NCBI RefSeq assembly: GCF_004000785.1
Contig: NZ_BILX01000035.1
Location: 1 to 64,000, forward strand
Direction: 5' to 3'
Length of the DNA: 64,000 bases
From: Paenibacillus ehimensis NBRC 15659
GTDB taxonomy: Bacteria; Bacillota; Bacilli; Paenibacillales; NBRC-103111
Position 1 is the stretch's first letter; each line of letters begins with the position of its first letter. Under the pieces are notes generated by a model, which did no database searches, was not told where the DNA came from, and saw only the letters and a program-made list of their open reading frames with translations. This document shows positions 54,956-64,000 of this stretch, piece by piece. A program made the translations under genes and the position numbers.

Positions 54956-56739
54956 AGCTCCCCGTTCTCCTTCATATGCAAGGGCATAAGAATCGTTACC
55001 TTGACGCCGTAAGGCTTATGATGCTCGATCCTCATGTCCGCTTCATGGTTGTAATAGAGCCGCAGACGCGATACCACATTGATCAGACCGATGCTGTCCT
55101 CTTCCTGCGGATGCTCGGGCGGCGAACCGAGTCTGGCTTTCAGACGCTGCAGCTCCTCCTCCGCAATTCCTTTCCCATTGTCCGCCACCGTCACTTCCAT
55201 GAGTCCGTCCTCCGCCACGCTGCTTGCAATCAGCAATTTGCCCGTATTTTGTCCCGGGTCGAACCCGTGCTTAAAGTAGTTTTCCACAATCGGCTGCAGG
55301 ATCATCTTAGGTACAGGGACCTGGAGCGTATCTGCGTCAATGTCGTACTCCACGGTTAATTGATGTTCAAAGCGCTGCATCTGCAGCTCCATATAGGAGC
55401 GGACATGCTTCACTTCGCTGTCAAACGGGACGACGGCGACGCTGGTGTTCATGCTGTAACGCATCATTTTGGCCAGAGACGACAGCAACGAATAAATCTT
55501 CGGCGCATCATGCTGCAGGGCAAGCGTTCCGATCGACTGCAGCGAGTTGTACAAGAAGTGCGGATTAATCTGCGCCTGCAGCGCCTTCAGCTGATTCGTC
55601 TTGTTGGCCAGCTCCAGCTTGTACTCCTGCGTGATCAGGTTGTTGATCGTCTGCATCATGATGCGGAAGCGATTCGCGAGAATGCCGAACTCGTCGTTTC
55701 CTTTGACGTGAATATCGACCTGCATGTTGCCGGATTGAATTTTTCCGATATAACCGATCAGCTTTTTGATCGGCGCGGTAAAGCGGAACGAAATGTACAG
55801 CGTCGCGGAAATGACCACCACAAGGAAGCCGATCAGAATCAGCGTGTTGATTTCGGTCAGCTGTCTGGCGTTGCTGTACAGCCGGTCATAAGGAATCCGC
55901 TTAACGAGCGTCCATTCCATATATGGCGTCGTCATGCGTTCGTACATTTGAATGCCCCGGAATTCTTCGCTGTCCGATTCGAAGCTGCCGCTCGGCTCGG
56001 ACAAGCTGAGCAAATGGGTCACCCATGGCTCGTCGATCCGGGTTCCAACCGGCCCGGGGCCGTATACGACCCGGCCTTGATTGTCAAAGATGTAAAGCTG
56101 CTCTTCTCCCTTCTTATAAAGCTGCTCACAGATGGAAGAAAGCACGCCCAAGTTGAAATCGATCGATAAAATGCCGAAGTTTTTCATGGTCACGGCATTG
56201 ACAACCTTCCGGTGCAGGCTGATTGCGGGAGCCGGGGGCACGGGACCGAATCCGCTCGTTCCGTACAAATGGCTCGGATGGGTCGGCTCCAAAGTGACAT
56301 CCTCCCTTCGGCTGACGGGAGGGATGAATTTTGGCCCGGTCGTTTCGTTGCGGAAAATGTTCCCTTGGGTCCACAGGTACGATTTATCCGTTTCGGCGAT
56401 ATACAAGTAGACCTGCTGGATATCCTTCGCGGTATTGGCGATGCTCTGCAGGCCCCGGACGATTTCGTTGCGGCTCATGTAATCGGCGGCCCCGGCCTCG
56501 ATCGCCTCGTAAAAATCAATGTCGTTATACACCGAGAGCGAAGCCTGATGGATACCGTTCAAATAATTGATAATGTTCGTTTTGCCTTGGTAGATCAAGT
56601 TGGAATTCGTCTGCAGCGTTTCCCGGGTAATATTTTGCTTCGTAAAATAATACGTCATGACGATGGAAGTGGAAATCGGCAGTATGGTGCCCGCAAGGAG
56701 AAACACAATCAGTTTATTCCGGATGCTGTTACGGATCAT
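54952..56739 (-). CDS. YesM-type sensor histidine kinase
   Basis: A 595-residue kinase: a membrane segment at about 12-33, an extracytoplasmic sensor (dCache-like) to about 280, a second segment about 285-310, HAMP, and a His_kinase domain of the LytS/YesM type with phospho-His in NPHFLYNSLQ. The ATPase domain has DNGKGI and the GLINVVSRLRLYY stretch. ATG 56739 after GGAGGGA is preferred over a far longer reading frame. Pairs with the YesN-type regulator; the sensor is expected to respond to an extracellular sugar. Confidence 0.93.
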   Translation of the reverse strand: MIRNSIRNKLIVFLLAGTILPISTSIVMTYYFTKQNITRETLQTNSNLIYQGKTNIINYLNGIHQASLSVYNDIDFYEAIEAGAADYMSRNEIVRGLQSIANTAKDIQQVYLYIAETDKSYLWTQGNIFRNETTGPKFIPPVSRREDVTLEPTHPSHLYGTSGFGPVPPAPAISLHRKVVNAVTMKNFGILSIDFNLGVLSSICEQLYKKGEEQLYIFDNQGRVVYGPGPVGTRIDEPWVTHLLSLSEPSGSFESDSEEFRGIQMYERMTTPYMEWTLVKRIPYDRLYSNARQLTEINTLILIGFLVVVISATLYISFRFTAPIKKLIGYIGKIQSGNMQVDIHVKGNDEFGILANRFRIMMQTINNLITQEYKLELANKTNQLKALQAQINPHFLYNSLQSIGTLALQHDAPKIYSLLSSLAKMMRYSMNTSVAVVPFDSEVKHVRSYMELQMQRFEHQLTVEYDIDADTLQVPVPKMILQPIVENYFKHGFDPGQNTGKLLIASSVAEDGLMEVTVADNGKGIAEEELQRLKARLGSPPEHPQEEDSIGLINVVSRLRLYYNHEADMRIEHHKPYGVKVTILMPLHMKENGEL

Positions 56740-56835
56740 CGCGATTCCCTCCACGCAATTGTCGGCGCCATTATTGTACCAGTTGAGGTCAATAAATTCC
56801 ACCTGATACGTCACCAGAATGCGTGTTCTTTGCTT

Positions 56836-56863
56836 TTGAGGGCTTATATACTGGGGGTATACT
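56836..56863 (+). promoter_or_regulatory. Promoter of the sugar ABC operon
   Basis: TTGAGG, a 16-base spacer and TATACT. It lies in the 168-base region shared with the divergent kinase gene. Confidence 0.55.
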
Positions 56864-56907
56864 TTCAGCTTGGCCTGCGAATTGTAAGAAATAAAGGGGG
56901 AAAATCC

Positions 56908-57792
56908 ATGAAAGCGAACCAGCGGCTATCCGGCGTGGTCCAGCAAATCGTCTTTGTCGGCCCGGCCTTTCTGTTCTTCAGCCTCATAGTTCTTGTTCCG
57001 TTTCTCATGAGCATGTATTATTCGTTCACGGAATGGAACGGGGTAACGTCGAACGTCAAATGGATCGGCCTCGATAATTTCAAACAAATCCTGACGACGG
57101 ATAAAGATTTTCATAAAGCGTTCTGGTTTACGACGCGGTTTACCGTGACGAACGTCCTTCTGGCGAACCTGCTCGGCTTCGGATTGGCGCTTCTGCTGTC
57201 CCAGGCGCTCAAAACGCGGAACGTACTGCGGACGGTTTTCTTCCTGCCGAACGTCATCGGCGGGCTGCTGCTCGGATTCATCTGGCAGTTTATTTTCATC
57301 AAAGGGTTCTCGACCATCGGCGAGCTGACCCAAATCGCCTTCTTCCAGCTCCCTTGGCTCGGAGATGCCCCGACGGCGTTCTGGGGACTCATTATCGTTA
57401 GCGTCTGGCAAACGGCCGGGTATTTGATGGTCATTTATATCGCCGGCTTGGCGAACGTGCCGAAGGAGCTGACGGAAGCGGCGACCATCGACGGGGCTAC
57501 CCGCTGGCAGGCGCTTCGCCACATTACGATCCCGATGATTATGCCATCGGTCACCGTTTGCTTGTTCCTGACGATCTCCTGGGCGTTCAAAATGTACGAT
57601 CTGAACGTATCGTTGACGCAGGGGGGCCCGTTTAACTCTACCCAATCCGTGGCGCTCAATATTTATGAAGAAGCGTTCCGCAACAACCGCTATGGCTTAG
57701 GAACGGCGAAGGCCTTTATTTTCTTCATCGTGGTGGCGCTCATTACGCTCATTCAAGTATCCGTCACGAAGAAAAAGGAGGTTGAAGTGTAA
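56908..57792 (+). CDS. Sugar ABC transporter permease (MalF-type)
   Basis: A 294-residue inner-membrane permease with about six membrane segments. The EAA motif appears as ELTEAATIDGATRWQALRHI, which contacts the ATPase. ATG 56908 follows AAAGGGGG and is used rather than the long in-frame extension into the kinase gene. The next gene starts at the stop (TAATG). No ATPase gene is in the operon; a shared MsmX-type ATPase is likely. Confidence 0.94.
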   Translation: MKANQRLSGVVQQIVFVGPAFLFFSLIVLVPFLMSMYYSFTEWNGVTSNVKWIGLDNFKQILTTDKDFHKAFWFTTRFTVTNVLLANLLGFGLALLLSQALKTRNVLRTVFFLPNVIGGLLLGFIWQFIFIKGFSTIGELTQIAFFQLPWLGDAPTAFWGLIIVSVWQTAGYLMVIYIAGLANVPKELTEAATIDGATRWQALRHITIPMIMPSVTVCLFLTISWAFKMYDLNVSLTQGGPFNSTQSVALNIYEEAFRNNRYGLGTAKAFIFFIVVALITLIQVSVTKKKEVEV

Positions 57793-58628
57793 TGGATACG
57801 TCCAAAAGTTACAACCTGCGTACGTTTGCCCTGGAGCTGTTAGCCATTGTGCTTGCCCTGCTTTTCCTCGTGCCGTTCTATTTCGTGATCGTCAACTCGA
57901 TGAAATCGTTCGGGGACCTGCTCGTGAATTCGGCGAATTTGCCGAAATCGATCAACTTCGACAACTACGTCAAAGTATGGGGCATCATGAAATTTCCGAA
58001 GGTCTTTACGAACTCGCTGATTATAACCGTTTTCAGCAACCTGGGGCTCGTGGTGATCGGCTCCATGGCCGCTTACCGCCTGGTGCGGTTCCCGTCGAAG
58101 TTCAACAATCTGCTTTTCCTCGCCTTTGTGGCGGCGATGGTGATCCCGTTCCAATCGATCATGATCCCGCTCGTCAAAGTGGCAAGCGAGGTCGGCTTGA
58201 TGGACAGCAAGCTCGGACTGATCTTCTGTTATTTCGGCTTCGGGATATCGATGACCGTATTCTTGTATCATGGCTTCATCAAGTCTATTCCCCGGGAAAT
58301 TGAAGAATCCGCGACCGTGGACGGCTGCACGCCGTACGGCGTATTCTGGAAAATTATTTTTCCGCTGCTGAAGCCGATGAGCGTCACGATTATACTGCTC
58401 AACAGCTTGTGGATCTGGAACGACTTCCTGCTGCCGCTGCTCGTGCTGAACAGCCCGGACCTGCGGACGATTCCGCTGGCCACGTACTCGTTCTTCGGCC
58501 AATATACGAAGCAGTGGGATATGGCGCTTGCCGCGCTCGTACTCGGCGTCATTCCGATCGTCGCCTTCTTCCTGGCGATGCAGCGGTTTATTATCGAAGG
58601 GATTACGGCCGGATCGGTCAAAGGCTGA
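57792..58628 (+). CDS. Sugar ABC transporter permease (MalG-type)
   Basis: A 278-residue second permease with about six membrane segments and an EAA motif reading EIEESATVDGCTPYGVFWKI. Its start overlaps the first permease's stop by one base, so the two are translationally coupled and form a heterodimer. The substrate-binding protein follows after 140 bases. Confidence 0.94.
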   Translation: MDTSKSYNLRTFALELLAIVLALLFLVPFYFVIVNSMKSFGDLLVNSANLPKSINFDNYVKVWGIMKFPKVFTNSLIITVFSNLGLVVIGSMAAYRLVRFPSKFNNLLFLAFVAAMVIPFQSIMIPLVKVASEVGLMDSKLGLIFCYFGFGISMTVFLYHGFIKSIPREIEESATVDGCTPYGVFWKIIFPLLKPMSVTIILLNSLWIWNDFLLPLLVLNSPDLRTIPLATYSFFGQYTKQWDMALAALVLGVIPIVAFFLAMQRFIIEGITAGSVKG

Positions 58629-58768
58629 CAGGAATGGTTATGTAAGCGGTTGTTCAAAATGTTCCACCTTTTCGTTCAATATAGTACGTGTTCGAAAGGC
58701 GGGACATTTTATACAATACAAATGAAACAACCAGACAAAAAGCCGTATTAAATAAGGGAGGTTTCATC

Positions 58769-60073
58769 ATGAAAATGAACAAGGTTGCGAGCGCCGGAAT
58801 GGCAGCGGTTATGTTGATGTCGTTAATCGCGGGCTGCGCGAAAAAAGAAGAAGCGCCAAGCGGTACGAACGCCGGAGGCGGTGCAGCCGGGGGCAAAAAC
58901 GTCACGCTGAAAATGTTCCAATTCAAGGTCGAAATTGCGGAACCGCTTGCCAAGCTGGCGGCCGAATACGAGAAACAAAACCCGGGCGTCAAAATCCAAA
59001 TCGATACCGTCGGCGGCGGCGCAGACTACGGCGCGGCGCTGATGGCGAAGTTCAACTCCGGCGATAAGCCCGACCTGTTCAATAACGGCGGCTTCTCCGA
59101 TCTGGACAAGTGGATTGAGCATTTGGAGGACTTGTCCGACCAGCCTTGGGTCAAAGACCTGGTGCCGGTTGCCAAAGAGCCGATGACCAAAGACGGCAAG
59201 CTGTACGGCCAGCCGCTGAACCTGGAAGGCTACGGCTTCCTGTATAACAAGGATTTGTTTGCTCAAGCCGGCATCACCGAGCTGCCGAAAACGCTGGCGC
59301 AGCTTGAAGACGCGGCGAAGAAGCTGCAAGCCAAAGGCATCACGCCGTTCGTGAACGGCTACGCCGAATGGTGGGTGCTCGGCAACCACTTCGTGAACCT
59401 GCCGTTCGCTTATCAGAAAGACCCGAACACGTTCATTGACGGCCTGAACAAAGGCACGGCCAAAATTCCGGGCGACCCGGTCTTCGACAACTGGGTGAAG
59501 CTGTTTGACCTGCAGCTCCAATACGGCAACAAAAACCCGCTGCAAACCGACTATAAAACGCAAGTGACCGAGTTCGCCACCGGCAAAGCGGCGATGACGC
59601 AGCAGGGCAACTGGACGCAATTGCAGCTGACGCAAACGAACCCGAACCTGAAGGTCGGCTTCCTGCCGATGCCGATTTCCGACGATGCCGCAGCGAACGA
59701 CAAGCTGCCGGTCGGCGTGCCGAACAACTGGGTTATTAATAAAAATTCTCCGAACAAAGAAGAAGCGAAAAAGTTCCTGAACTGGCTCGTGACTTCGGAT
59801 ATGGGCAAAAAATATATGGTGGAAGAGTTCAAATTCATTCCGGCGTTCACCAACATCCAAGGGGACGAGAAAATTCTCGGACCGCTGGCTGCCGATCTGA
59901 TGAAGTACAGCAAAGAAAACAAAACGCTGAGCTGGAACTGGTTTAAATTCCCGGGCGGCGAAGCGTCCAGCAAGAAGTTTGCTTCCACGATGCAGGCGTA
60001 TGTCGCGAAGCAAAAAACGAAGGATCAAATGCTGACGGAATTCCAGCAAACTTGGGAAAGCCTGAAGAAATAA
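58769..60073 (+). CDS. Sugar ABC transporter substrate-binding lipoprotein
   Basis: A 434-residue lipoprotein with a signal ending in LIAGC (lipobox, Cys at about residue 24) and a Gly/Ala-rich linker. The mature protein is a type 1 (MalE-like, cluster B) sugar-binding fold, with QQGNWTQ and PVGVPNNWVINKNS motifs. The position after the two permeases is the reverse of the common order. ATG follows GGGAGG. The substrate is not identifiable. It is followed by a strong terminator. Confidence 0.93.
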   Translation: MKMNKVASAGMAAVMLMSLIAGCAKKEEAPSGTNAGGGAAGGKNVTLKMFQFKVEIAEPLAKLAAEYEKQNPGVKIQIDTVGGGADYGAALMAKFNSGDKPDLFNNGGFSDLDKWIEHLEDLSDQPWVKDLVPVAKEPMTKDGKLYGQPLNLEGYGFLYNKDLFAQAGITELPKTLAQLEDAAKKLQAKGITPFVNGYAEWWVLGNHFVNLPFAYQKDPNTFIDGLNKGTAKIPGDPVFDNWVKLFDLQLQYGNKNPLQTDYKTQVTEFATGKAAMTQQGNWTQLQLTQTNPNLKVGFLPMPISDDAAANDKLPVGVPNNWVINKNSPNKEEAKKFLNWLVTSDMGKKYMVEEFKFIPAFTNIQGDEKILGPLAADLMKYSKENKTLSWNWFKFPGGEASSKKFASTMQAYVAKQKTKDQMLTEFQQTWESLKK

Positions 60074-60085
60074 GAAGGTTGAACA

Positions 60086-60127
60086 ATCAAGGCATCTGCC
60101 CCTCGCGGCAGTGCCTTGATTTTTTTG
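60086..60127 (+). terminator. Intrinsic terminator after the ABC operon
   Basis: ATCAAGGCA pairs with TGCCTTGAT, with an inner CTGCC/GGCAG stem, followed by seven T. Confidence 0.92.
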
Positions 60128-60181
60128 CATGCTTGCGGAATGCGGCCGGCTAGAGTTTGTGCGGCTTGTGCCGCTTGTGCG

Positions 60182-60814
60182 CTATACTTCGGCGCGGTAA
60201 TTGTTGCCCAGACGATCTCCGAGGCCGAAGTAATGCCGGAAGTTGTAAATTAGCGGATTCCAACGGGAAGGATCGATATGATCGCTGCCCTTCTTCTTCA
60301 CAATGTCCGGGAGAGCGTGGATTTGCAGCGCCTCGGCTTCGACGATGGCAAACATCGGCGCATAGTCCGGAACCGTGATCTTTTTGACGGCGCATTCGAT
60401 TTGCAGCGGGCATTCCGCGATTCGTTGCGGTCTAACGGACAACGAGGCGGCCGGCGTCAGCCCGGCGGCGGTGAATTTATCGGGCTCGTAGCGGTAGCCC
60501 ATCTCTGCTTTATAATCCGGCACCGGATTCTTCCCGGTGAGCGAGCCCAGCTTTTCGACCTGCTGCCACAGAGCAGCATCGGGAATGTTGACGACCAGCT
60601 CCGGCGTTCGCTGCAGGTTGTCTATGCCTTGGCCGCCGAAGCCCATGCCGAGCACCAAATAACGGCCGAGCGCCCAAGACGAGGAAAGAGGACTAATGTT
60701 GGTCGTACCGTCTTCGTTTAGCGTCGTAGCGAGGATGACGGGCATGCCGTAATATAAAATTTTTGGCTGAATGCTCAGATGGCTTGATTTCGTAAGGGAA
60801 CCTTTCGTGTTCAT
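60182..60814 (-). CDS. Flavin reductase family protein
   Basis: A 210-residue protein of the FMN-binding split-barrel (flavin reductase-like) family. The N-terminal strand PVILATTLNEDGTTNISPLSSSWALG, in parts, is the FMN site, followed by NLQRTPELVVNIP. It is expected to bind FMN and reduce flavin or a related substrate with NAD(P)H. Divergent from the ArsR-type gene. The ATG lies after GGAGG. Confidence 0.88.
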   Translation of the reverse strand: MNTKGSLTKSSHLSIQPKILYYGMPVILATTLNEDGTTNISPLSSSWALGRYLVLGMGFGGQGIDNLQRTPELVVNIPDAALWQQVEKLGSLTGKNPVPDYKAEMGYRYEPDKFTAAGLTPAASLSVRPQRIAECPLQIECAVKKITVPDYAPMFAIVEAEALQIHALPDIVKKKGSDHIDPSRWNPLIYNFRHYFGLGDRLGNNYRAEV

Positions 60815-60940
60815 GCTTCAATACCTCCGATGGTTGTTATGATCCGATAAGGGTTTGGGATAGCTGCTCCCAGATCATTGTAATTCATAGACGTTTCCAT
60901 TATCATCGAAATGTGGAATGCAATAAAAAGGAGGGATACG

Positions 60941-61630
60941 ATGAACCTGAAACGGAACGTATCATCGATCGCATCGCTGATCAGCGACCCGTCCCGGGCG
61001 GCGATTCTGCTGCATCTGCTGGACGGCCGCTGCCATCCGGCCGGGGACTTGGCTGCCGTTGCGGGAATTACGCCGCAAACCGCCAGCTTTCATTTGGCCA
61101 AGATGGCGGAGACCGGGACGGTAACGGTAGAAAAGCACGGCCGGCACCGGTATTACCGGATTGCGCAAGCGAGCGATGCGGAAATGATCGAGCAACTGCT
61201 TTCGTTTGCCGGGCCGGCGCCTGTCGTCTCGTTACGCCAATCGGACCAAATGAAAAAGCTCCGTCACGCACGGATGTGCTACGACCATTTGGCAGGGGAA
61301 GCTGCGGTACGTATTACGGAATCGCTGCTAAGGGAAGGACATTTGCAGAAAGACGGGCTGCAGCTTCACGTTACGGCTTCCGGCGAACGATTTTTTGCGG
61401 ATTTCGGCTTGGATTTGCCGCAGCTTCGCAAGAAGCGGCGGGCATTCTCCCGCTGCTGTCTCGATTGGACGGAGCGCGAGCATCATGTGGCCGGCGCACT
61501 CGGGCAAGGGCTGACCGAGCGGATGTTTGCGATGGATTGGTTTCGCCGGGAGGAGCAAAGCCGGGCCGTGCGAATTACGCAGGAAGGGAAGCAAGGAATG
61601 GCGGAGCGATTCCGAATTCGGCTGGATTAA
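60941..61630 (+). CDS. ArsR-family transcriptional regulator
   Basis: A 229-residue regulator. The N-terminal 80 residues are a winged helix (LISDPSRAAILLHLLDGR, then TAVAGITPQTASFHLAKMA-like pieces) typical of ArsR. The remaining 150 residues form an unusual C-terminal domain (LRHARMCYDHLAGEAAV) found in a subset of ArsR proteins. No clustered Cys metal site is visible. ATG follows GGAGGGA and is preferred over an upstream ATG. It may control the divergent flavin reductase-like gene. Confidence 0.85.
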   Translation: MNLKRNVSSIASLISDPSRAAILLHLLDGRCHPAGDLAAVAGITPQTASFHLAKMAETGTVTVEKHGRHRYYRIAQASDAEMIEQLLSFAGPAPVVSLRQSDQMKKLRHARMCYDHLAGEAAVRITESLLREGHLQKDGLQLHVTASGERFFADFGLDLPQLRKKRRAFSRCCLDWTEREHHVAGALGQGLTERMFAMDWFRREEQSRAVRITQEGKQGMAERFRIRLD

Positions 61631-61765
61631 ACCGGCGGCTGGTATAGCGGTGCATCAAACCGACAAGGGACGGGGAAACGGCTAATAACGGGAGGTTGAC
61701 CGGGGCCTTCTCCCGCTGTTGGCGAAAAATGGCCGTATACGCTTGCAATCGCGCTTGTTTACGGT

Positions 61766-61795
61766 TTCACAAACGGCTGCCTCCGCTGATACAAT
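61766..61795 (+). promoter_or_regulatory. Promoter of the MFS gene
   Basis: TTCACA, an 18-base spacer and TACAAT preceded by TG (extended -10). A GGGAGGC/GCCTCC hairpin lies in the leader. Confidence 0.65.
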
Positions 61796-61842
61796 GGTCG
61801 TAAAATCGATGTTGGGCGAACGGGAGGCTTAGCGCCTCCTGT

Positions 61843-63201
61843 TTGCCGGGAGAGGCGGTCCAGGCTCGGATGGGGTTACGACTCGGAGAAGCGGTCAGGC
61901 ATTGGGTGGAGTCGCGGAAGACGGCGGTACCGGAAGAAAAGAGGCTGTCGGCCGAGGCCGTTGCTTCGCTCTTTATTCACTTTTGCTTTCAGTTCGGAGC
62001 TTCGATGTCGGGCGTCTTTTTGACGCTGTACTTGTGGCGGCTGACCCACAGCCTCGAAATCAACGGAGCGTACTATGCGATTAACTACGCGGTCGCGCCG
62101 TTGGCATTCGCACTAGGCGGCTGGATGATCAAGCGCAAGGACCGCATGGTGACGTACCGGATGGGCATTGCGATGATCGCGCTGTTTTATTTGTCCGTTG
62201 TCTTCTCCGGGGAGCTGGTGGCCCAATATTACGTGCTCTTTGCCGTGTTGAACGGCATTGCGAGTTCGTTTTACTGGGTGGGCTATCTGACCTTGATGTA
62301 CGATGTAACGACGGACCGAAACCGCATCCGTTTTCTCGCAATCAATATGATAACGTTTACGCTCGGCGGCCTGATCGGTCCGGCGTTGGCCGGGTTTCTT
62401 ATTCGGCAATTCGAGGGCTTGCAGGGCTACACGATCGTTTTCGGCATCTCGTTCCTCATGTTTTTGCTGGCGGCGCTCGGCAGCTTCAAGATCCCGATGA
62501 AGGCTTCGCACCATAAAGCGTATTACCTGAAATATGTTGGCCTGCTGATGCGCAAAAACCGGGATTGGACCTATTCGTTAATCGCTTTTTTGGTCATGGG
62601 TCTGTTTCAGGGACTGATGCTGTTTTTGCCGAATATTTTGCTTTTTCAGATCGTCGGCCGGGAGGATCTGGTCGGTTACCTGGGAGTATTGTATGCCAGT
62701 CTCGGCATCGGCACGGGGATGTTCATTTCCCGTTACGGCACCGAATCCAAGGCCAGGGCCTTTATGTTCATCTCGACTATAGGATTCGTGATCGGCACGG
62801 CGTTCATTTTGTGGAAACTGACGCTGGGTACCGTTATCGCTTTTATGATCATTTATTCTATCTGTGCGCCCCTGCAGGGCAACACGATTACTTCGTATTA
62901 TTACCGCTTGATCGGTGTGCTGCCACTTAAGGGCCAGCTTCGTGTCGAATCGGTCGTCATGCGCGAAACGTTCTTGAACGGGGGACGCGTCGTATCGATC
63001 GGCTTGCTTATCTGGCTGACAAGCGCCGCGGGCAGCGAGGTGCTTCCCTGGGTGCTGGCGGCAACGGCCGCGGTGCAAATCGGGCTGGTCTGGCTGCTGA
63101 GCCGGCGCGCGGATGAAGAGCCGCCTCAGGGAGAGGCTCCGGCTGTGCGCGGTCCCGGTTCGGAGAGCGCCTCCCGCAGTGGTATGAAAGCTTCCTCTTG
63201 A
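61843..63201 (+). CDS. MFS transporter
   Basis: A 452-residue membrane protein with about 12 membrane segments and a basic loop (YRMGIAMIAL region) of the major facilitator fold. The N-terminus is polar to about residue 40. The start is unsure: TTG 61843 or ATG 61870, neither with a strong ribosome site. The C-terminal tail is polar and Pro/Gly/Ser-rich. Substrate unknown. The transcription terminator begins inside the last codons. Confidence 0.85.
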   Translation: MPGEAVQARMGLRLGEAVRHWVESRKTAVPEEKRLSAEAVASLFIHFCFQFGASMSGVFLTLYLWRLTHSLEINGAYYAINYAVAPLAFALGGWMIKRKDRMVTYRMGIAMIALFYLSVVFSGELVAQYYVLFAVLNGIASSFYWVGYLTLMYDVTTDRNRIRFLAINMITFTLGGLIGPALAGFLIRQFEGLQGYTIVFGISFLMFLLAALGSFKIPMKASHHKAYYLKYVGLLMRKNRDWTYSLIAFLVMGLFQGLMLFLPNILLFQIVGREDLVGYLGVLYASLGIGTGMFISRYGTESKARAFMFISTIGFVIGTAFILWKLTLGTVIAFMIIYSICAPLQGNTITSYYYRLIGVLPLKGQLRVESVVMRETFLNGGRVVSIGLLIWLTSAAGSEVLPWVLAATAAVQIGLVWLLSRRADEEPPQGEAPAVRGPGSESASRSGMKASS

Positions 63202-63220
63202 TCGCAGAGGAAGCTTTTTT
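63187..63220 (+). terminator. Intrinsic terminator overlapping the MFS stop codon
   Basis: AAAGCTTCCTCT pairs perfectly with AGAGGAAGCTTT around a seven-base loop that includes the stop codon, followed by a T-run. Confidence 0.92.
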
Positions 63221-63305
63221 CGTACTGCTTTTAGGAAACGGATGGAATGGAATCAAGGAGAGTGGGGGGATGCTAACAGTAACGAATAGCAAAGGGGCGT
63301 AAATC

Positions 63306-64000
63306 ATGTACGATTGCATTGTCGTCGGAGGGGGCATTGCCGGCTTGCAGGCGGCCATCCAGCTTGGTCGGTACCGGCATCGCGTGCTGGTGATCGACAA
63401 AGGGCGAGGGCGCTCAACGCTGTGCCGCAGCTACCATAATGTGCTCGGTTGGCCCGACGGAGTCTCCGGCCAGGAGCTCCGCAAGCTCGGGCGGCAGCAT
63501 GCGGAGCGGCTCGGGGTGGAATTTCGCCAAGATGAAGCGGTGGCGGCCGCAAGGAACGGCCGCGGCTTTCAGATCGCGCTTGCCGACGGGGGCGGGGCCG
63601 TCCATACCGAGACGCTGCTCGCTGCAACCGGCGTGCTGGACCGCTTCCCGCCTCTGCCCGGGCTGGAAGAACGGCTTGGGATCAGCGTTTACGTATGCCC
63701 CGACTGCGACGGCTACGAGGTCAGCGGGAAGCGGACCGTTGTGATGGGATCGGGCGATACGGGAGCGGGAATGGCGCTTGCTCTGTGCTATTGGACCGAT
63801 CGGATCGTTTACGTTAATCATGAACGGCAAGCGGTAGGCAGCGGCTATGCAGACAAGCTTGTGGAATCGGGGATAGCGTATGTGGAAGCGGAAATCGCGG
63901 AAGTGCTCGGGGGACCGGACGCCCGGTTCGACGGCGTGCGCTTGTCCGATGGCCGGACAATCGACGGAGAGCGAGGCTTTATCGCTTTTGGGGGCAACGA
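63306..64000 (+). CDS. NAD(P)/FAD-dependent oxidoreductase, truncated by the window
   Basis: The first 231 residues of a thioredoxin-reductase-like flavoprotein. VVGGGIAGLQAA is the FAD-binding motif and VMGSGDTGAGMA the NAD(P) motif. The CPDC pair in VCPDCDGYE sits where thioredoxin reductase has its redox CxxC. The ATG follows AAAGGGG. The gene runs past the right edge. Several relatives are ferredoxin/flavodoxin reductases or thioredoxin reductase-like proteins of unknown partner. Confidence 0.88.
   Translation, partial: MYDCIVVGGGIAGLQAAIQLGRYRHRVLVIDKGRGRSTLCRSYHNVLGWPDGVSGQELRKLGRQHAERLGVEFRQDEAVAAARNGRGFQIALADGGGAVHTETLLAATGVLDRFPPLPGLEERLGISVYVCPDCDGYEVSGKRTVVMGSGDTGAGMALALCYWTDRIVYVNHERQAVGSGYADKLVESGIAYVEAEIAEVLGGPDARFDGVRLSDGRTIDGERGFIAFGGN

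Noticed and set aside
56212..56907. 232-codon N-terminal extension of the first permease
   Set aside because: It runs antisense through the kinase gene; the true start at 56908 has a ribosome site and begins the membrane fold.

Overview
This 64 kb window looks like a chromosomal segment of a Paenibacillus-type member of the Bacillales. The evidence is indirect: strong AGGAGG-type ribosome sites, many GTG/TTG starts, SinR-, AbrB- and YesM/YesN-type regulators, a CpsB/CpsD-type tyrosine phosphatase and kinase pair, and moderately high GC. I see no rRNA, tRNA, integrase, transposase or CRISPR array. The right end is cut inside a gene (from 63306).

Layout. 1-8.7 kb is housekeeping: an HtrA-type protease with its own two-component system, IspH, a DUF2062 membrane protein, DAHP synthase and a beta-type glutamine synthetase behind a perfect GlnR/TnrA box. 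8.8-21.2 kb is accessory: an erythromycin-esterase-family protein, an MBL hydrolase, two Gfo/Idh/MocA oxidoreductases with a sugar-kinase-like phosphotransferase and an AraC regulator, a DUF1800/DUF1501 pair, and two convergent beta-helix (pectate-lyase-like) proteins.

21.2-45.7 kb is an exopolysaccharide (EPS) locus and its control region. The order is an XRE regulator, a PilZ-like protein, CpsB phosphatase, a long regulatory leader, Wzz-like modulator, tyrosine kinase, a structured RNA in the position of the EAR element, GalU, priming sugar transferase, Fcl, Gmd, flippase, then a polymerase-glycosyltransferase pair that occurs twice and flanks further transferases, ManC and Ugd. The precursors are UDP-Glc, UDP-GlcA, GDP-Man and GDP-L-Fuc, so a fucose- and glucuronate-containing heteropolysaccharide is likely. 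Behind it lie an SGNH hydrolase, a NUDIX protein, two SinR-like regulators, two XRE regulators and two tiny SinI-like proteins; a third XRE paralogue lies at 21.2 kb and a third tiny paralogue at 51.3 kb.

The most interesting feature is a 15-bp near-palindrome of the form GATACAAWWTGTATC. It occurs about 13 times, only in the non-coding stretches controlling these EPS and regulator genes, often in pairs over an extended -10 element. A separate SinR-type operator (two GTTCTTW arms around 2 bp) lies in the EPS leader. I propose a two-layer XRE/SinR network with a family of small SinI-like partners.

45.7-64 kb holds LigT-type phosphodiesterase, SerC, a PhoP-type regulator, TrmL, an AbrB-like protein with two CxxC pairs, a fusion of an alpha/beta-hydrolase fold (apparently lacking its catalytic His) to a SARP-type transcription activator, a 32-residue membrane peptide, a YesM/YesN sensor operon with a phosphodiester-glycosidase-like protein, a divergent sugar ABC transporter, a flavin reductase-like protein, an ArsR-type regulator, an MFS transporter and a truncated FAD oxidoreductase.
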